Below are positions 16,778 through 26,095 of a stretch of 64,000 bases of DNA, in pieces (within the stretch, counting starts at the first letter, position 1; the number at the start of each line of letters is the position of its first letter). The notes under the pieces are model-generated. The model saw only the letters and a list, made by a program, of their open reading frames with translations. It did no database searches and was not told the DNA's origin. The stretch lies in the NCBI RefSeq assembly GCF_000737765.1, contig NZ_JPRI01000002.1, positions 1 to 64,000 of the forward strand, given 5' to 3'. This DNA comes from Chryseobacterium vrystaatense. Lineage in GTDB: Bacteria > Bacteroidota > Bacteroidia > Flavobacteriales > Weeksellaceae. The translations under genes were made by a program, and so were the position numbers.

Positions 16778-17902
16778 ATGAAAAAGATCTATCTTTTTTT
16801 TCTGCTGCTTTGTCTGCAGCTATTCTCAGCCCAGTTTACAGAGAATGACATTAAGTTCTGGGTAGGAACAGGTTCCAAAAAGGCTTATTTTATTGCTGAT
16901 TTTAATGATGACGACAATCCCACATCGTATGCATGGGGCTACCGTTTTGATTCGGATGATCTAACGATGGAAGACCTTATCAATGCTGTTGCAGCAGCAG
17001 AACCTAAAATTGAAGCGGAGGTTCCTTCAGGTTTTCTTTACAGTTTCAATTATAACCACCATATTCCAAGCCTGGAAGACTATTGGTCTACATGGTCCGG
17101 TCCTTCTGCTGAAGATATGGAACTGAACAACGGGGTGAATAACGATCCTCTAATAAATGGAAAATGGTACGGAATTTCTTTTGGCTACGGATTTACTGAT
17201 ACTACGCCACCTCTTTCTCATCCTTCCACACCAGTGGCTGCCTATAGCTCCGCATCTTATAATCCCGTGCAGATCTCTAACTGGATCGGAACGGGAAGCA
17301 ACAGCAGCCTTGTTGTTATTGACTTCGGAACCGACAGTTCTGCAGGAGATGCTCATTCTTTTGTTTTCGGAATCAGATACAACGGAAGCTTAACGGCAGA
17401 ACAGGCTCTTCAGCTGATTCAGGCACAAGCTCCTTATTTTAATTTTACAGCAGACAACAGTCAGGTCAGCACATTGGCTCTAAATAATTTTACAGGAAAT
17501 ACTTCCGGCAACCATACATGGAAATTATTCAAAGGAAAAGATCTTTCAAGCTGGAGAGGACAATCCAGCCTTTCACAGATCCAATTGAGTAATAATGACT
17601 GGCTGGGTCTAAGTTTCGGACAGAGACTTCCGTTTACTCCAAGAGAAGCTTCTAATCTGATTCTGGGTGTTTCTGATATCCATAAAAAAGAATTCAGAAT
17701 TTATCCAAATCCTGCGAGTGATTTTATCCAGATAGAAACTGCGGAGGATCTTAAAGAAGTCAATATATATGCTGTTTCAGGACAGAAAGTATTAAGTGCT
17801 TCTACTGCAAAAATTAATATACAGTCATTGAAAACGGGAATTTATATCGTTGAAATTAAAACCTCAAAGAAAACCACGATTCATAAGATTATTAAGAAAT
17901 AA
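16778..17902 (+). CDS. T9SS-secreted protein with duplicated domain, under B12 riboswitch control
   Basis: 374 residues. A signal peptide (about 1-19, ending LQLFSAQ) is followed by two related about 120-residue domains. The first starts FWVGTGSKKAYFIADFND and contains SYAWGYRFD and WYGISFGYG; the second starts NWIGTGSNSSLVVIDFG and contains SFVFGIRYN and WLGLSFGQR. The C-terminal about 70 residues are a type A T9SS sorting domain (FRIYPNPASDFIQI to IIKK). The upstream cobalamin riboswitch suggests a role in cobalamin capture outside the cell. Surface proteins with a similar domain occur, as far as I recall, in Bacteroides B12 loci, but I have not verified homology. No btuB or ABC transporter is adjacent. 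Confidence 0.8.
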   Translation: MKKIYLFFLLLCLQLFSAQFTENDIKFWVGTGSKKAYFIADFNDDDNPTSYAWGYRFDSDDLTMEDLINAVAAAEPKIEAEVPSGFLYSFNYNHHIPSLEDYWSTWSGPSAEDMELNNGVNNDPLINGKWYGISFGYGFTDTTPPLSHPSTPVAAYSSASYNPVQISNWIGTGSNSSLVVIDFGTDSSAGDAHSFVFGIRYNGSLTAEQALQLIQAQAPYFNFTADNSQVSTLALNNFTGNTSGNHTWKLFKGKDLSSWRGQSSLSQIQLSNNDWLGLSFGQRLPFTPREASNLILGVSDIHKKEFRIYPNPASDFIQIETAEDLKEVNIYAVSGQKVLSASTAKINIQSLKTGIYIVEIKTSKKTTIHKIIKK

Positions 17903-17905
17903 ATG

Positions 17906-17934
17906 AAATGCGCCTCTCGAGGCGCATTTTTATT
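17906..17934 (+). terminator. Intrinsic terminator
   Basis: AAATGCGCCT-CTCG-AGGCGCATTT then TTTATTTT, 3 nt after the stop of the riboswitch-controlled gene. Confidence 0.88.
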
Positions 17935-17961
17935 TTATGATTTTAATAGTAATTAATCACT

Positions 17962-18185
17962 GAAGTATTTTTCATCTCTTACTTTTGTCTTGAAACAAAA
18001 GCAGCAAAAATTCAAGACTGGAATCATCGGCTGAAGATGATTTTTATTCTCTAAAAATTCTAAACTCGTTCGGTAGATAGGTATGTTTAGAATCAGAATT
18101 TATCCCGCACTCAAACAGTAGAATTTTCTTAAAGTTCATAGAAATCATTTTTTTAACGCCTCTGCTTCCTAAGTCATCAGGCCCT
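17962..18185. repeat. Diverged copy of the 265-bp repeat family
   Basis: From CTTTTGTCTTGAAACAAAAG onward this region aligns with the repeat at 1-540: TTCAAGACTGG, TTCTCTAAAAATTCTAAA, GGTAG, AAGTTCATAG, and a final AACGCCTCTGCTTCCTAAGTC corresponding to AACGCTCCATTTTCCTATGTC. Several substitutions and small indels separate it from the 5' copies. The GTCTTGAA/TTCAAGAC inverted repeat is preserved. A minus-strand frame here (18044-18262) is not a credible gene. Confidence 0.75.
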
Positions 18186-18360
18186 ATATTAAAATATCTC
18201 CTCCCAATCAACACTTGTCTAAACTCAAAAAAAAACGATTTCTTATTTCTACGAATTTTCATAAAACTTAAGTGGTCTTTTATTTTTCAAGGTGACTAAA
18301 CTCAGGAGTAGCTAAGTGTTCAAGAACATTTATTCCTTTTGTGGCTACAATAAAAACAAA

Positions 18361-18386
18361 AAAACGCACCGGTTCCGGTGCGTTTT
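18361..18386 (-). terminator. Terminator of clpP
   Basis: A perfect 12-bp stem, AAAACGCACCGG-TT-CCGGTGCGTTTT, lies 23 bp past the clpP stop and is A-rich on its plus-strand left side (T-tract on the minus strand). The 120 bp between this and the repeat copy hold nothing recognisable. Confidence 0.85.
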
Positions 18387-18409
18387 CAATATTCCTAAAA
18401 AAGAGGAAA

Positions 18410-19096
18410 TTATTTTTTCTCTGTAGATCTCTGTAAAACTTCATCTACCATTCCGTAGCCTTTAGCTTCTTCAGAAGTCATCCAGTAATCTCTGTCTGAA
18501 GACTTTTCTACCCATTCATAAGTCTGCCCTGAATGGTGACCGATAATTTCATAAAGCTCCTGCTTTAATTTCAGCATCTCTCTCAGGTTGATCTCCATAT
18601 CTGAAGCTACTCCCTGAGCACCTCCTGAAGGCTGGTGAATCATTACTCTTGAGTGCTTAAGTGCTGAACGTTTTCCTTTTTCTCCTGCTACAAGCAATAC
18701 CGCTCCCATGGAAGCTGCCATTCCTGTACAGATAGTTGCTACATCCGGCTTGATGATCTGCATCGTGTCATAGATTCCTAAACCAGCATAAACGCTTCCT
18801 CCCGGAGAGTTGATGTAGATCTGAATATCTTTAGAAGGATCTGCACTTTCTAAAAATAAAAGCTGTGCAGTTACGATGTTGGCAACCTGATCGTCAATTC
18901 CTGTTCCCAGGAAGATAATTCTGTCCATCATCAGACGTGAAAATACGTCCATTTGTGCAACGTTTAATCTTCTTTCTTCCATGATATATGGTGTAAGATT
19001 CGTTGGACCATACATTCCCATATACTGATCGGTAGCCAGACCGCTGTTTCCTAAATGTTTTACAGAGAAATCTCTGAAGTCTTTTTTAATGTCCAT
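18410..19096 (-). CDS. clpP: ATP-dependent Clp protease proteolytic subunit
   Basis: Tetradecameric serine peptidase partnered by ClpX or ClpC. The catalytic serine is in GMAASMGAVLL, the histidine in RVMIHQPSGG, and the aspartate in the SSDRDYWM segment. NSPGGSVYAGLGIYD forms the substrate-groove loop. At 228 residues it is slightly long because of an N-terminal extension (about 35 residues) with a Bacteroidetes-like RRLNVAQMDVFSRLMMDRIIFLG start to the core. The clpX gene is not in the window. It is 118 bp downstream of dnaG on the same strand. Confidence 0.95.
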   Translation of the reverse strand: MDIKKDFRDFSVKHLGNSGLATDQYMGMYGPTNLTPYIMEERRLNVAQMDVFSRLMMDRIIFLGTGIDDQVANIVTAQLLFLESADPSKDIQIYINSPGGSVYAGLGIYDTMQIIKPDVATICTGMAASMGAVLLVAGEKGKRSALKHSRVMIHQPSGGAQGVASDMEINLREMLKLKQELYEIIGHHSGQTYEWVEKSSDRDYWMTSEEAKGYGMVDEVLQRSTEKK

Positions 19097-19214
19097 ATTT
19101 CTATTATGTATTATTAAATATTTTTCGAAGTTTAAATTACAACTTTTATTCCTAAAATTTTATAGGACTTTTTGTCAGAGAATTCCATCTCACAGTAAGT
19201 GATATGTCTGAAAT

Positions 19215-21197
19215 TTATCTTTTCCTATCCATGTAGATGCCTTTGATAGGTGAATATTCGATAATATCACTCAGCCTGATTGATGCCTGTTTCAGCAAGG
19301 TAATCTTTTTGATCAGTTCGTAATATTTCACCTCATCTGTTCCGCTGTACTGATCCAACTGTCTTGCAGTCTCTTTGATCAGATAATCTATATACCGGTA
19401 TTTATGCAGTAAAACATCGCCCTGTACCTGTTCTGCTATCTTGTCTCCGTAATTGGGAGCAAAAATATTTCTGGAACCCCAGTTTTCCAGTTCGTCCAAA
19501 GGAATCAGCGCATCTACGACCTTGGATGTAATTTCTTCATCCATAAAAGCCACAAAAAAGTTTCCGCTCCTCAGTTCATCCTTCTGAATACCTTCTTTTA
19601 CCTGGTTAATGATAATTTCATTGCTTTTTACTAAAAAACTGTACTGTTCCTCTTCGAAATGCAGCAGGATTTCTTCAATCACTGTGATCTGATATTCTTC
19701 ATTCTTTTCATTTGTCCTTTTCAGAACAATATCACCGAACATCAGCATATGGTCAACCAGTTTGCTTTCCATAAAGAGGACATCATACAGATAAGGATCT
19801 TCTTTTTCCTCATCCAAAGGTACAATTTCCAGTTTCGGCTGAATTTTTTCTTTCTGCTGCTGAACGTGCTGATTCTGGTTCTGTGTAATCTGTTTCTGAA
19901 CATCCAGCTCATTAAAAAGGCTCTGTTCCGAAAGACCAAATTTATTGGAAACTTCTTTCAGATAGACTTCTCTTTTCAAAGCATTCTGTACAAAAGAAAC
20001 CGATTTCACGATATTCTGAATAGCTTCGGCTTTTTTTATCGGATCATTTCCGGCATCTTTTAAAAGGATATCTGCCTTAAAGTCGATGAAGTCAGTCGCT
20101 TCATTTTCGATGAATTTTTCCACATAATCCTGTGGGTGTTTTCTGGCAAATGAATCCGGATCATCACCTTCCGGGAAAAGCAGGACACGGATGTTCATTC
20201 CTTCCGTCAAAAGCATGTCAATACTTCTGAAACTGGCTTTGATACCGGCATTATCACCGTCAAAAAGAATGGTTACATTTTCAGTCAGCCTTTTGATCAG
20301 CTTAATTTGCTCGATCGTCAAAGAGGTTCCCGAACTGGCCACTACATTCTCAATTCCGGACATATGGAGCGCAATAACGTCCATATACCCTTCCACCAGA
20401 AGACAGTTGTTTTTTCTTGAAATGGCCTGTTTACTCTGATTTAAACCGTAAAGTACATTGGACTTGTGGTAAATTTCCGTTTCCGGAGAGTTCAGGTATT
20501 TGGCTGTTTTTACATTATTCTTAAGAATTCTGGCTCCAAAACCTAAAACCCTGCCTGAAAAACTGTGAATCGGGAATATTACCCTTTCCCTGAAACGGTC
20601 GATTCCGGAAGGTGTGTTTTCAGGGAATATGGACAGTCCTGATTTTTCAAGGATGTCTTTTGTATATCCCTTTTCTTCCGCATACACAGTGAAAGCATTC
20701 TTCTGCTCAACGGAATATCCGAGCTGGAATTTTCTAATGATATCATCTTTCAGCTCACGTTCTCTGAAGTACGCCAAACCAATACTTCTTCCTTCTTCTG
20801 AATCCCAAAGGATCTCCTGAAAATAAGAATTGGCTACCTCATGAATTTTGTACAGCTGGTCTTTTTCCGTCTGTGCATGTTTGGCTTCTTCGGAGAATTC
20901 CCGCTGGTCTTCTTCAATTTCAATCCCGTATTTTTTAGCAGCGTGGCGAAGGGCTTCAGGATACGTGAAGTTTTCGATTTCCATAAGGAAAGAAATGGCT
21001 GTTCCCCCTTTCCCCGTTGAGAAATCTTTCCAGATCTGTTTGCTTGGAGAAACGACAAAACTGGGTGACTTTTCATCATGGAAAGGACTGAGCCCTTTAA
21101 AGTTAGACCCGGCTCTTTTCAGCTGAACGTACTCTCCTACTATCTCTTCTACCCGTATCGTTGAAAAAATTTTATCTATGGTCTGTTTGGAAATCAT
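19215..21197 (-). CDS. dnaG: DNA primase (zinc-ligand-depleted N-terminal domain)
   Basis: Synthesises RNA primers at replication forks. Domains: an N-terminal zinc-ribbon-like domain (1-100), the catalytic TOPRIM core (LVEGYMDV at about 260, then LFDGDNAGIKAS), and a C-terminal DnaB-binding region. The zinc domain keeps the fold sequence but not the ligands: the usual CPFH is SPFH (Ser37, His40), and the CFGC site is DFST (Asp58, Thr61). I recall this substitution as a flavobacterial feature, so the gene is probably functional rather than damaged. Length (660) is normal. Confidence 0.95.
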   Translation of the reverse strand: MISKQTIDKIFSTIRVEEIVGEYVQLKRAGSNFKGLSPFHDEKSPSFVVSPSKQIWKDFSTGKGGTAISFLMEIENFTYPEALRHAAKKYGIEIEEDQREFSEEAKHAQTEKDQLYKIHEVANSYFQEILWDSEEGRSIGLAYFRERELKDDIIRKFQLGYSVEQKNAFTVYAEEKGYTKDILEKSGLSIFPENTPSGIDRFRERVIFPIHSFSGRVLGFGARILKNNVKTAKYLNSPETEIYHKSNVLYGLNQSKQAISRKNNCLLVEGYMDVIALHMSGIENVVASSGTSLTIEQIKLIKRLTENVTILFDGDNAGIKASFRSIDMLLTEGMNIRVLLFPEGDDPDSFARKHPQDYVEKFIENEATDFIDFKADILLKDAGNDPIKKAEAIQNIVKSVSFVQNALKREVYLKEVSNKFGLSEQSLFNELDVQKQITQNQNQHVQQQKEKIQPKLEIVPLDEEKEDPYLYDVLFMESKLVDHMLMFGDIVLKRTNEKNEEYQITVIEEILLHFEEEQYSFLVKSNEIIINQVKEGIQKDELRSGNFFVAFMDEEITSKVVDALIPLDELENWGSRNIFAPNYGDKIAEQVQGDVLLHKYRYIDYLIKETARQLDQYSGTDEVKYYELIKKITLLKQASIRLSDIIEYSPIKGIYMDRKR

Positions 21198-21294
21198 AGT
21201 GTAAAATTAAATATTTAGTTTGAAGAAAAAAATTTACCTCAAAAGAATGATTTTAATCATTACAGCTATTTATATTAATTCTAAGTAAAAATAA

Positions 21295-21302
21295 TAAGTT
21301 TG
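21295..21302 (+). promoter_or_regulatory. -7 box for the T9SS adhesin-like gene
   Basis: TAAGTTTG fits TAnnTTTG and lies 26 bp before the ATG at 21328. Confidence 0.5.
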
Positions 21303-21327
21303 CATTGAAAAATTTTAAACATTAAGC

Positions 21328-24297
21328 ATGATTACAAATCAACTCTTTAATTTATTAAAGCGGACCAAATTAAGCATGATCGGGGCTCTTGCCCTTTCAG
21401 GCTGGACTGCCATGGAGGCACAGGTGGTTTCCTATTATTCATTCTCTCAGAATCAGGGAACATATACCTCACTGTCCAGCCCAACGAATATTGCAACCGC
21501 TACAGCATCTTCAGGTACCGGTGCACTGGATGACAATGTGTATGAACTGAATAATGCCATTCCCTTTTCTTTTCCTTTTAACGGGAGTTCATTTAATTCT
21601 ATAAAGGTATATGCCAATGGATTCATCAGCTTTGGAAGTGCCAATACCAGTTCTACTGACCCTATCAGTTCAGGAGTTTCTTATTCGGGGGTTATTTCAC
21701 CGCTGTCTGCGGACCTTGAGTCCCTTTATAACATCAACGGGTTAACAGGATCTATTGATTATGCCGTTGTGGGAAGTGCCCCGAACCGTGAATTTGTTGT
21801 ACAATGGAGTCATTTCAGGCCTTATGCATCCACTCCTGCTACTGCAGCTTCTCACCATAACTGGAATTTCCAGGCAAGACTGCATGAAAACGGCAGTGTA
21901 CAATATGTATACAATATGACTTCCCAGGGAACACCAAGTGCAACAAATGTTAAAGTGGGTCTGAGAGGAACGACAAGCAGCGATTACAACAACAGGGCTG
22001 CTTCAGGAAATACCGGCAGCAACTGGAACAATACGACAGCAGGAACGAATTCTTCTGCAGGAATTGCCACCAACTACAGTTTTCTTCCTTCGCAGGGTCT
22101 TACTTTCAACTGGACCGCTCCAAGTGCATGTGTTGCACCCGCCACACAGCCTTCTAATTTAACTTTAACGAATTCTGGAATTATTATTAACGGAAGTTTT
22201 ACTGCCAGTTCTCCTGCAGCAGATAAATATCTTATCCTGAGAAACGTCAACGGAATGATTCCTAATGCTCCGTCAAACGGAACGGTATATACCACAGGAG
22301 AAAATTCTTCCCTTAATGCATATGTGGCCTATTATGGTGCCAATACCACTTTTGAAAATAATTACAATCACGGTATAAGGGGAAATAATCAGTATACTTA
22401 TACCGTTTATGCTGTGAATTCAAACTGTCTGAACGGGCCTCTGTACAATACACAGAATCCTGTAAGCAGCTCTGTTACTAACTGCCCGATTTCCGTAAAC
22501 AGCATTACGGCTTCCAATGCAACGACCAATTCATTTGATATAGCATGGCCAGCTCCTGAAAACGGCAATGCACTGCCGGTCAGCACAATTATCGAAGTGG
22601 CAGCTGACAGTAATTTTAGTTCAATGGTAGCGGGCTCACCTTTTACATTGGGTACTTCTACTTTGTCTCAGCATATTGCGGGACTTCAGCCGAACACTCA
22701 ATATTTCATCCGTGGAAAAAGTGTAACCACACAGTGTGAAAGCTCATACTCCAGCACGGTAAGTATATATACTGCCTGTACCCCTGTTTCTGCATTTTAT
22801 GAAAACTTTGATGCGGTTTCAGGAACCAACAGTCTTCCTAATTGCTGGGGTAAGATTCTGACATCCAATAACGGATCTACACCGACCATTAACTTAACGA
22901 CTACAGAAGCTGATTCAGCACCGAATAATATCAGTTTTTACGGAAACGGAGCTACCACAACGGAAGCTTCTACAAAGATCATTCTGGTAAGCCCTCAGTT
23001 GACAAATATCAGCAGCGGAACACACAGACTCCGTTTTAAAGCAAAAAAAACGTCTTCGGATTCCAAAATTCAGATCGTTGCCTTAACAGGAAACACGGCT
23101 TCCGCCAACGTAGAAATTATCGAAACTTTACCACTAACAACTACATATCAGGAGTATATCGTATATATCAATAATTACACAGGATCTGCTGATCATTTAG
23201 GAATAAGAAGAATAGACGGAAGTACATGGTCTTATATGTATGTAGATGATGTGATCTGGGAAGCTGCTCCAACCTGTCCGGAACTGGCTTCGGTGACTCT
23301 CAACGCAGAAACTTACAATGGTGCTCAAATTTCATGGATCAATGTAAACAATCAACAGCCCGGAACAGGATATGAATATTTTGTATCTGCATCCAACACA
23401 CCGCCTGCAGATACAAATACCTTTGTTTCACTGGCGCCAACAGCAAACTCTGTAACTGTTTCAGGACTTGCAAACGGGACCTATTATTTCTGGATCAGAA
23501 GAGTGTGTGCACCGGGAGACAAAAGCCCGTGGAAATCAGTAATGTTTACGACCGTTCCTACGGCACCTGCACCATGGAAAGAAGAGTTCTCAACATCGAC
23601 ATTTCCTCAGGGATGGACTACCGGAACCAGTCCGCAGGCATTTGCCCTTGGTTCGGAAAGAGGAGCTACAGGAACAGGAACGACACCAAGAAACCTTTAT
23701 AAAAATCTATATGCAAGTTCAACGGCAGGAACTTTCAGCACAATCAGTGTAGGCCCGCTGAACACTGCTGATTATGAACTAAGTTTCTATTATAAACAGA
23801 GTAACTACAGCAGCCCTTTCGCATCATTACCCGATTGGGGAAGTTTTGAAGTACAGATCTCTACAGATTTCGGAGCTACCTGGACAACGATAGGAACAGT
23901 AAGTAATGAAGCCGGAACAGGAAGTTATATTAAAAAAACATATTCTCTCGCCGCTTACCAAAACCAGTTTGTAAAAGTTAGAATTAATGCCAACAGGACG
24001 GCGGGAGATTTTGATCTTTCTTTTGACAGTTTTGAAATTAAGGGAGGTTCACTTTCTACTCTTGAAACGGTAAAAGATAAATTAAGAATCTATCCGAATC
24101 CTGCAGTCTCTTTCGTAAAGATCGACTCTAAGGAGAAAGTAAAATCTTTTGAACTGTATAATGTTTCTGGACAGCTTGTGAAAACAGGCGGTCAGGTTCA
24201 GGAAGTATCACTTGAAAATCTAGCTTCGGGAATATACATCCTTACGGTAACGCTGGACAATGGCCGGACTGTTATCAATAAGATCATTAAACAGTAG
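21328..24297 (+). CDS. Large T9SS-secreted adhesin-like protein
   Basis: 989 residues. A signal peptide (about 1-32, ending MEAQ) is followed by a beta-sandwich region (FSFPFNGSSFNSIKVYANGFISFG) and fibronectin type III-like modules (one at about 385-480 containing LQPNTQYFIRGKS, another at about 650-740 with GLANGTYYFWIRR). Two jelly-roll modules of the cleaved-adhesin / choice-of-anchor J type start at FYENFDAVSGTNSLPNCWGK and WKEEFSTSTFPQGWT. The protein ends in a type A T9SS sorting domain (LRIYPNPAVSFVKI to IIKQ). It is likely exported to the cell surface. Ligand unknown. It is monocistronic, with a terminator 20 bp later. Confidence 0.85.
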   Translation: MITNQLFNLLKRTKLSMIGALALSGWTAMEAQVVSYYSFSQNQGTYTSLSSPTNIATATASSGTGALDDNVYELNNAIPFSFPFNGSSFNSIKVYANGFISFGSANTSSTDPISSGVSYSGVISPLSADLESLYNINGLTGSIDYAVVGSAPNREFVVQWSHFRPYASTPATAASHHNWNFQARLHENGSVQYVYNMTSQGTPSATNVKVGLRGTTSSDYNNRAASGNTGSNWNNTTAGTNSSAGIATNYSFLPSQGLTFNWTAPSACVAPATQPSNLTLTNSGIIINGSFTASSPAADKYLILRNVNGMIPNAPSNGTVYTTGENSSLNAYVAYYGANTTFENNYNHGIRGNNQYTYTVYAVNSNCLNGPLYNTQNPVSSSVTNCPISVNSITASNATTNSFDIAWPAPENGNALPVSTIIEVAADSNFSSMVAGSPFTLGTSTLSQHIAGLQPNTQYFIRGKSVTTQCESSYSSTVSIYTACTPVSAFYENFDAVSGTNSLPNCWGKILTSNNGSTPTINLTTTEADSAPNNISFYGNGATTTEASTKIILVSPQLTNISSGTHRLRFKAKKTSSDSKIQIVALTGNTASANVEIIETLPLTTTYQEYIVYINNYTGSADHLGIRRIDGSTWSYMYVDDVIWEAAPTCPELASVTLNAETYNGAQISWINVNNQQPGTGYEYFVSASNTPPADTNTFVSLAPTANSVTVSGLANGTYYFWIRRVCAPGDKSPWKSVMFTTVPTAPAPWKEEFSTSTFPQGWTTGTSPQAFALGSERGATGTGTTPRNLYKNLYASSTAGTFSTISVGPLNTADYELSFYYKQSNYSSPFASLPDWGSFEVQISTDFGATWTTIGTVSNEAGTGSYIKKTYSLAAYQNQFVKVRINANRTAGDFDLSFDSFEIKGGSLSTLETVKDKLRIYPNPAVSFVKIDSKEKVKSFELYNVSGQLVKTGGQVQEVSLENLASGIYILTVTLDNGRTVINKIIKQ

Positions 24298-24317
24298 TCT
24301 TTGTATTATTAAATGAT

Positions 24318-24353
24318 AAACCGGCTGGAAGTATTTTTTCAGCCGGTTTTTTT
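24318..24353 (+). terminator. Intrinsic terminator
   Basis: AAACCGGCTG ... CAGCCGGTTT stem with a 12-nt loop followed by TTTT, after the T9SS adhesin-like gene. Confidence 0.85.
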
Positions 24354-24430
24354 GAGTATTTTAAAACAGTATTCCGGTGATCCTATTAAGTATTTGTATA
24401 AATTATATAATTTAGATTTAAATTTGCAGT

Positions 24431-24832
24431 ATGAAAATACAGTCTTTACATGAATGGCAGGAAGTTGTTGATAAGATCATTCCTGACTTGAAGCATAACA
24501 TATTACTTTTAAAGGGAAATCTTGGCGCAGGTAAAACAACGTTCACTCAATTTCTTCTTAAAAAACTGGGAAGTCAGGATGAAGTGAACTCTCCTACTTA
24601 CTCTATTGTCAACGAATACAATACGCCGAAAGGAAAGATCTATCACTTTGATCTCTACCGGTTAAAAAACATTGAAGAAGTATATGATATCGGCATTGAA
24701 GAGTACCTGGATAATGCTTTTTTATGCATCATAGAATGGCCTGAAGTGTACGAAGAAGAGCTCTATGGGCTTAACTACCACACAATGAGCATCGTGAATA
24801 CAGGGGATGAAAGAGAAATTTCATTCGAGTAA
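24431..24832 (+). CDS. tsaE: tRNA threonylcarbamoyladenosine biosynthesis ATPase TsaE
   Basis: A P-loop ATPase needed, with TsaB and TsaD, to place t6A at position 37 of ANN-decoding tRNAs. Walker A GNLGAGKTT is at about residues 35-43, followed by the family motifs SPTYSIVNEY and YHFDLYRL, and a C-terminal IIEWPE. Length 133 is typical. The alanine dehydrogenase gene follows after 69 bp with its own promoter box. Confidence 0.93.
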   Translation: MKIQSLHEWQEVVDKIIPDLKHNILLLKGNLGAGKTTFTQFLLKKLGSQDEVNSPTYSIVNEYNTPKGKIYHFDLYRLKNIEEVYDIGIEEYLDNAFLCIIEWPEVYEEELYGLNYHTMSIVNTGDEREISFE

Positions 24833-24840
24833 ATATTATG

Positions 24841-24848
24841 TATCTTTG
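24841..24848 (+). promoter_or_regulatory. -7 box for alanine dehydrogenase
   Basis: TATCTTTG fits TAnnTTTG; it is 53 bp before the ATG at 24902. Confidence 0.5.
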
Positions 24849-24901
24849 CTTATCAATTCAATTGTAAAATAACAACCTGTAAGACATAATTTATTTAAAG
24901 A

Positions 24902-26095
24902 ATGAGTACTACAAATATTTTTACTCCTTTTACCGAAGAAGAATTAATGCCGCAAGAAGAAAAGCTGGAGGTTATAAAGAAAGGAAAACAGTTCAGTATT
25001 GGAATTCCTAAAGAAACCTGTCTTAATGAGAGGAGAACCTGCATTACTCCTGACGCGGTACAGGTATTGGTAGAACACGGTCATGAGCTTATTATAGAAG
25101 CAGGTGCCGGAGAAGGTTCTTTTTTTACAGATCTGCAGTATTCTGAATCCGGAGCAAAGATCACTAATGATCCTAAAGAAGCTTTCGGACAGGATCTTAT
25201 CTTAAAGATCAATCCTCCTACAGAAGAAGAAATTGATTATATGAAACCTAATACGTATCTGGTTTCAGCTCTTCAGATCAACTTAAGAGATAAAGCTTAT
25301 TTCTTAAAGCTGGCCGAAAGAAAGATCAATGCTATTGCGTTTGAATTTATCGTTGACGAATACAAACAGCTTGCTCTGGTAAGACTGGTCGGCGAAATAG
25401 CAGGAACAGTATCTATCTTATATGCCTCTGAACTTCTTGCCCTTTCCAACGGTTTAATGCTGGGTGGGATCACAGGAGTAAGACCTGCAGAAGTGGTTAT
25501 ATTAGGTGCGGGAATTGTGGGCGAATTTGCCACAAAAGCAGCCATCGGACTGGGAGCCAGTGTGAGGGTTTTCGACAATTCACTTTCCAAGCTGAGAAGG
25601 CTTCATACCCTTGTAGACAGCAGAGTTCCTACATCGATCATTGATCCTAAAGAATTAAGTAAAGCATTAAGACGTGCTGATGTGGTCATCGGTGCCCTTC
25701 CAAGATTAAATATGACGCCTATCGTTACCGAAGAAATGGTTGCGAAAATGAAAAAAGGGAGTGTCATTATTGATATTACCATAGATAACGGCAAGGTGAT
25801 CGAAACATCGGAACTTACGACAATGGAAGATCCTTATATCATCAAACATGGTGTCATCCACTGCGGACTTCCGAACCTTACGTCAAGAATGCCACGAACA
25901 ACGACCAAAGCAATTTCCAATTTCTTCCTGTCTTATATTCTGAATTATGATGAAGAAGGTGGTTTTGAAAATATGCTGATCCGCAAAAATGAAATGAAGC
26001 AGAGTTTGTACATGTACAAAGGAAGACATACGAAAAAAGTGATCTGCGACCGTTTCGGACTTACTTATCATGATATCAATCTTTTAATTTTCTAA
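24902..26095 (+). CDS. ald: Alanine dehydrogenase / PNT N-terminal family
   Basis: NAD-dependent oxidoreductase of the alanine dehydrogenase / transhydrogenase alpha-subunit fold, 397 residues. The N-terminal catalytic half has GIPKETCLNERRTCITPD and the central Rossmann motif is VVILGAGIVGEFATKAAIGLGA. A later HCGLPNLTSRMPRTTT is typical of the Bacteroidetes branch, which has an extra N-terminal about 30 residues. The likely reaction is reversible deamination of alanine to pyruvate. Its stop codon overlaps the start of the next gene (TAATGA), so the two are translationally coupled. Confidence 0.85.
   Translation: MSTTNIFTPFTEEELMPQEEKLEVIKKGKQFSIGIPKETCLNERRTCITPDAVQVLVEHGHELIIEAGAGEGSFFTDLQYSESGAKITNDPKEAFGQDLILKINPPTEEEIDYMKPNTYLVSALQINLRDKAYFLKLAERKINAIAFEFIVDEYKQLALVRLVGEIAGTVSILYASELLALSNGLMLGGITGVRPAEVVILGAGIVGEFATKAAIGLGASVRVFDNSLSKLRRLHTLVDSRVPTSIIDPKELSKALRRADVVIGALPRLNMTPIVTEEMVAKMKKGSVIIDITIDNGKVIETSELTTMEDPYIIKHGVIHCGLPNLTSRMPRTTTKAISNFFLSYILNYDEEGGFENMLIRKNEMKQSLYMYKGRHTKKVICDRFGLTYHDINLLIF

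Noticed and set aside
18044..18262. 72-codon minus-strand ORF
   Set aside because: It runs through the diverged copy of the intergenic repeat; the near-identical 5' copies do not preserve the frame as a gene.
19659..20063. 134-codon plus-strand ORF inside dnaG
   Set aside because: Antisense shadow of the primase; low-complexity Phe/Leu-rich translation.
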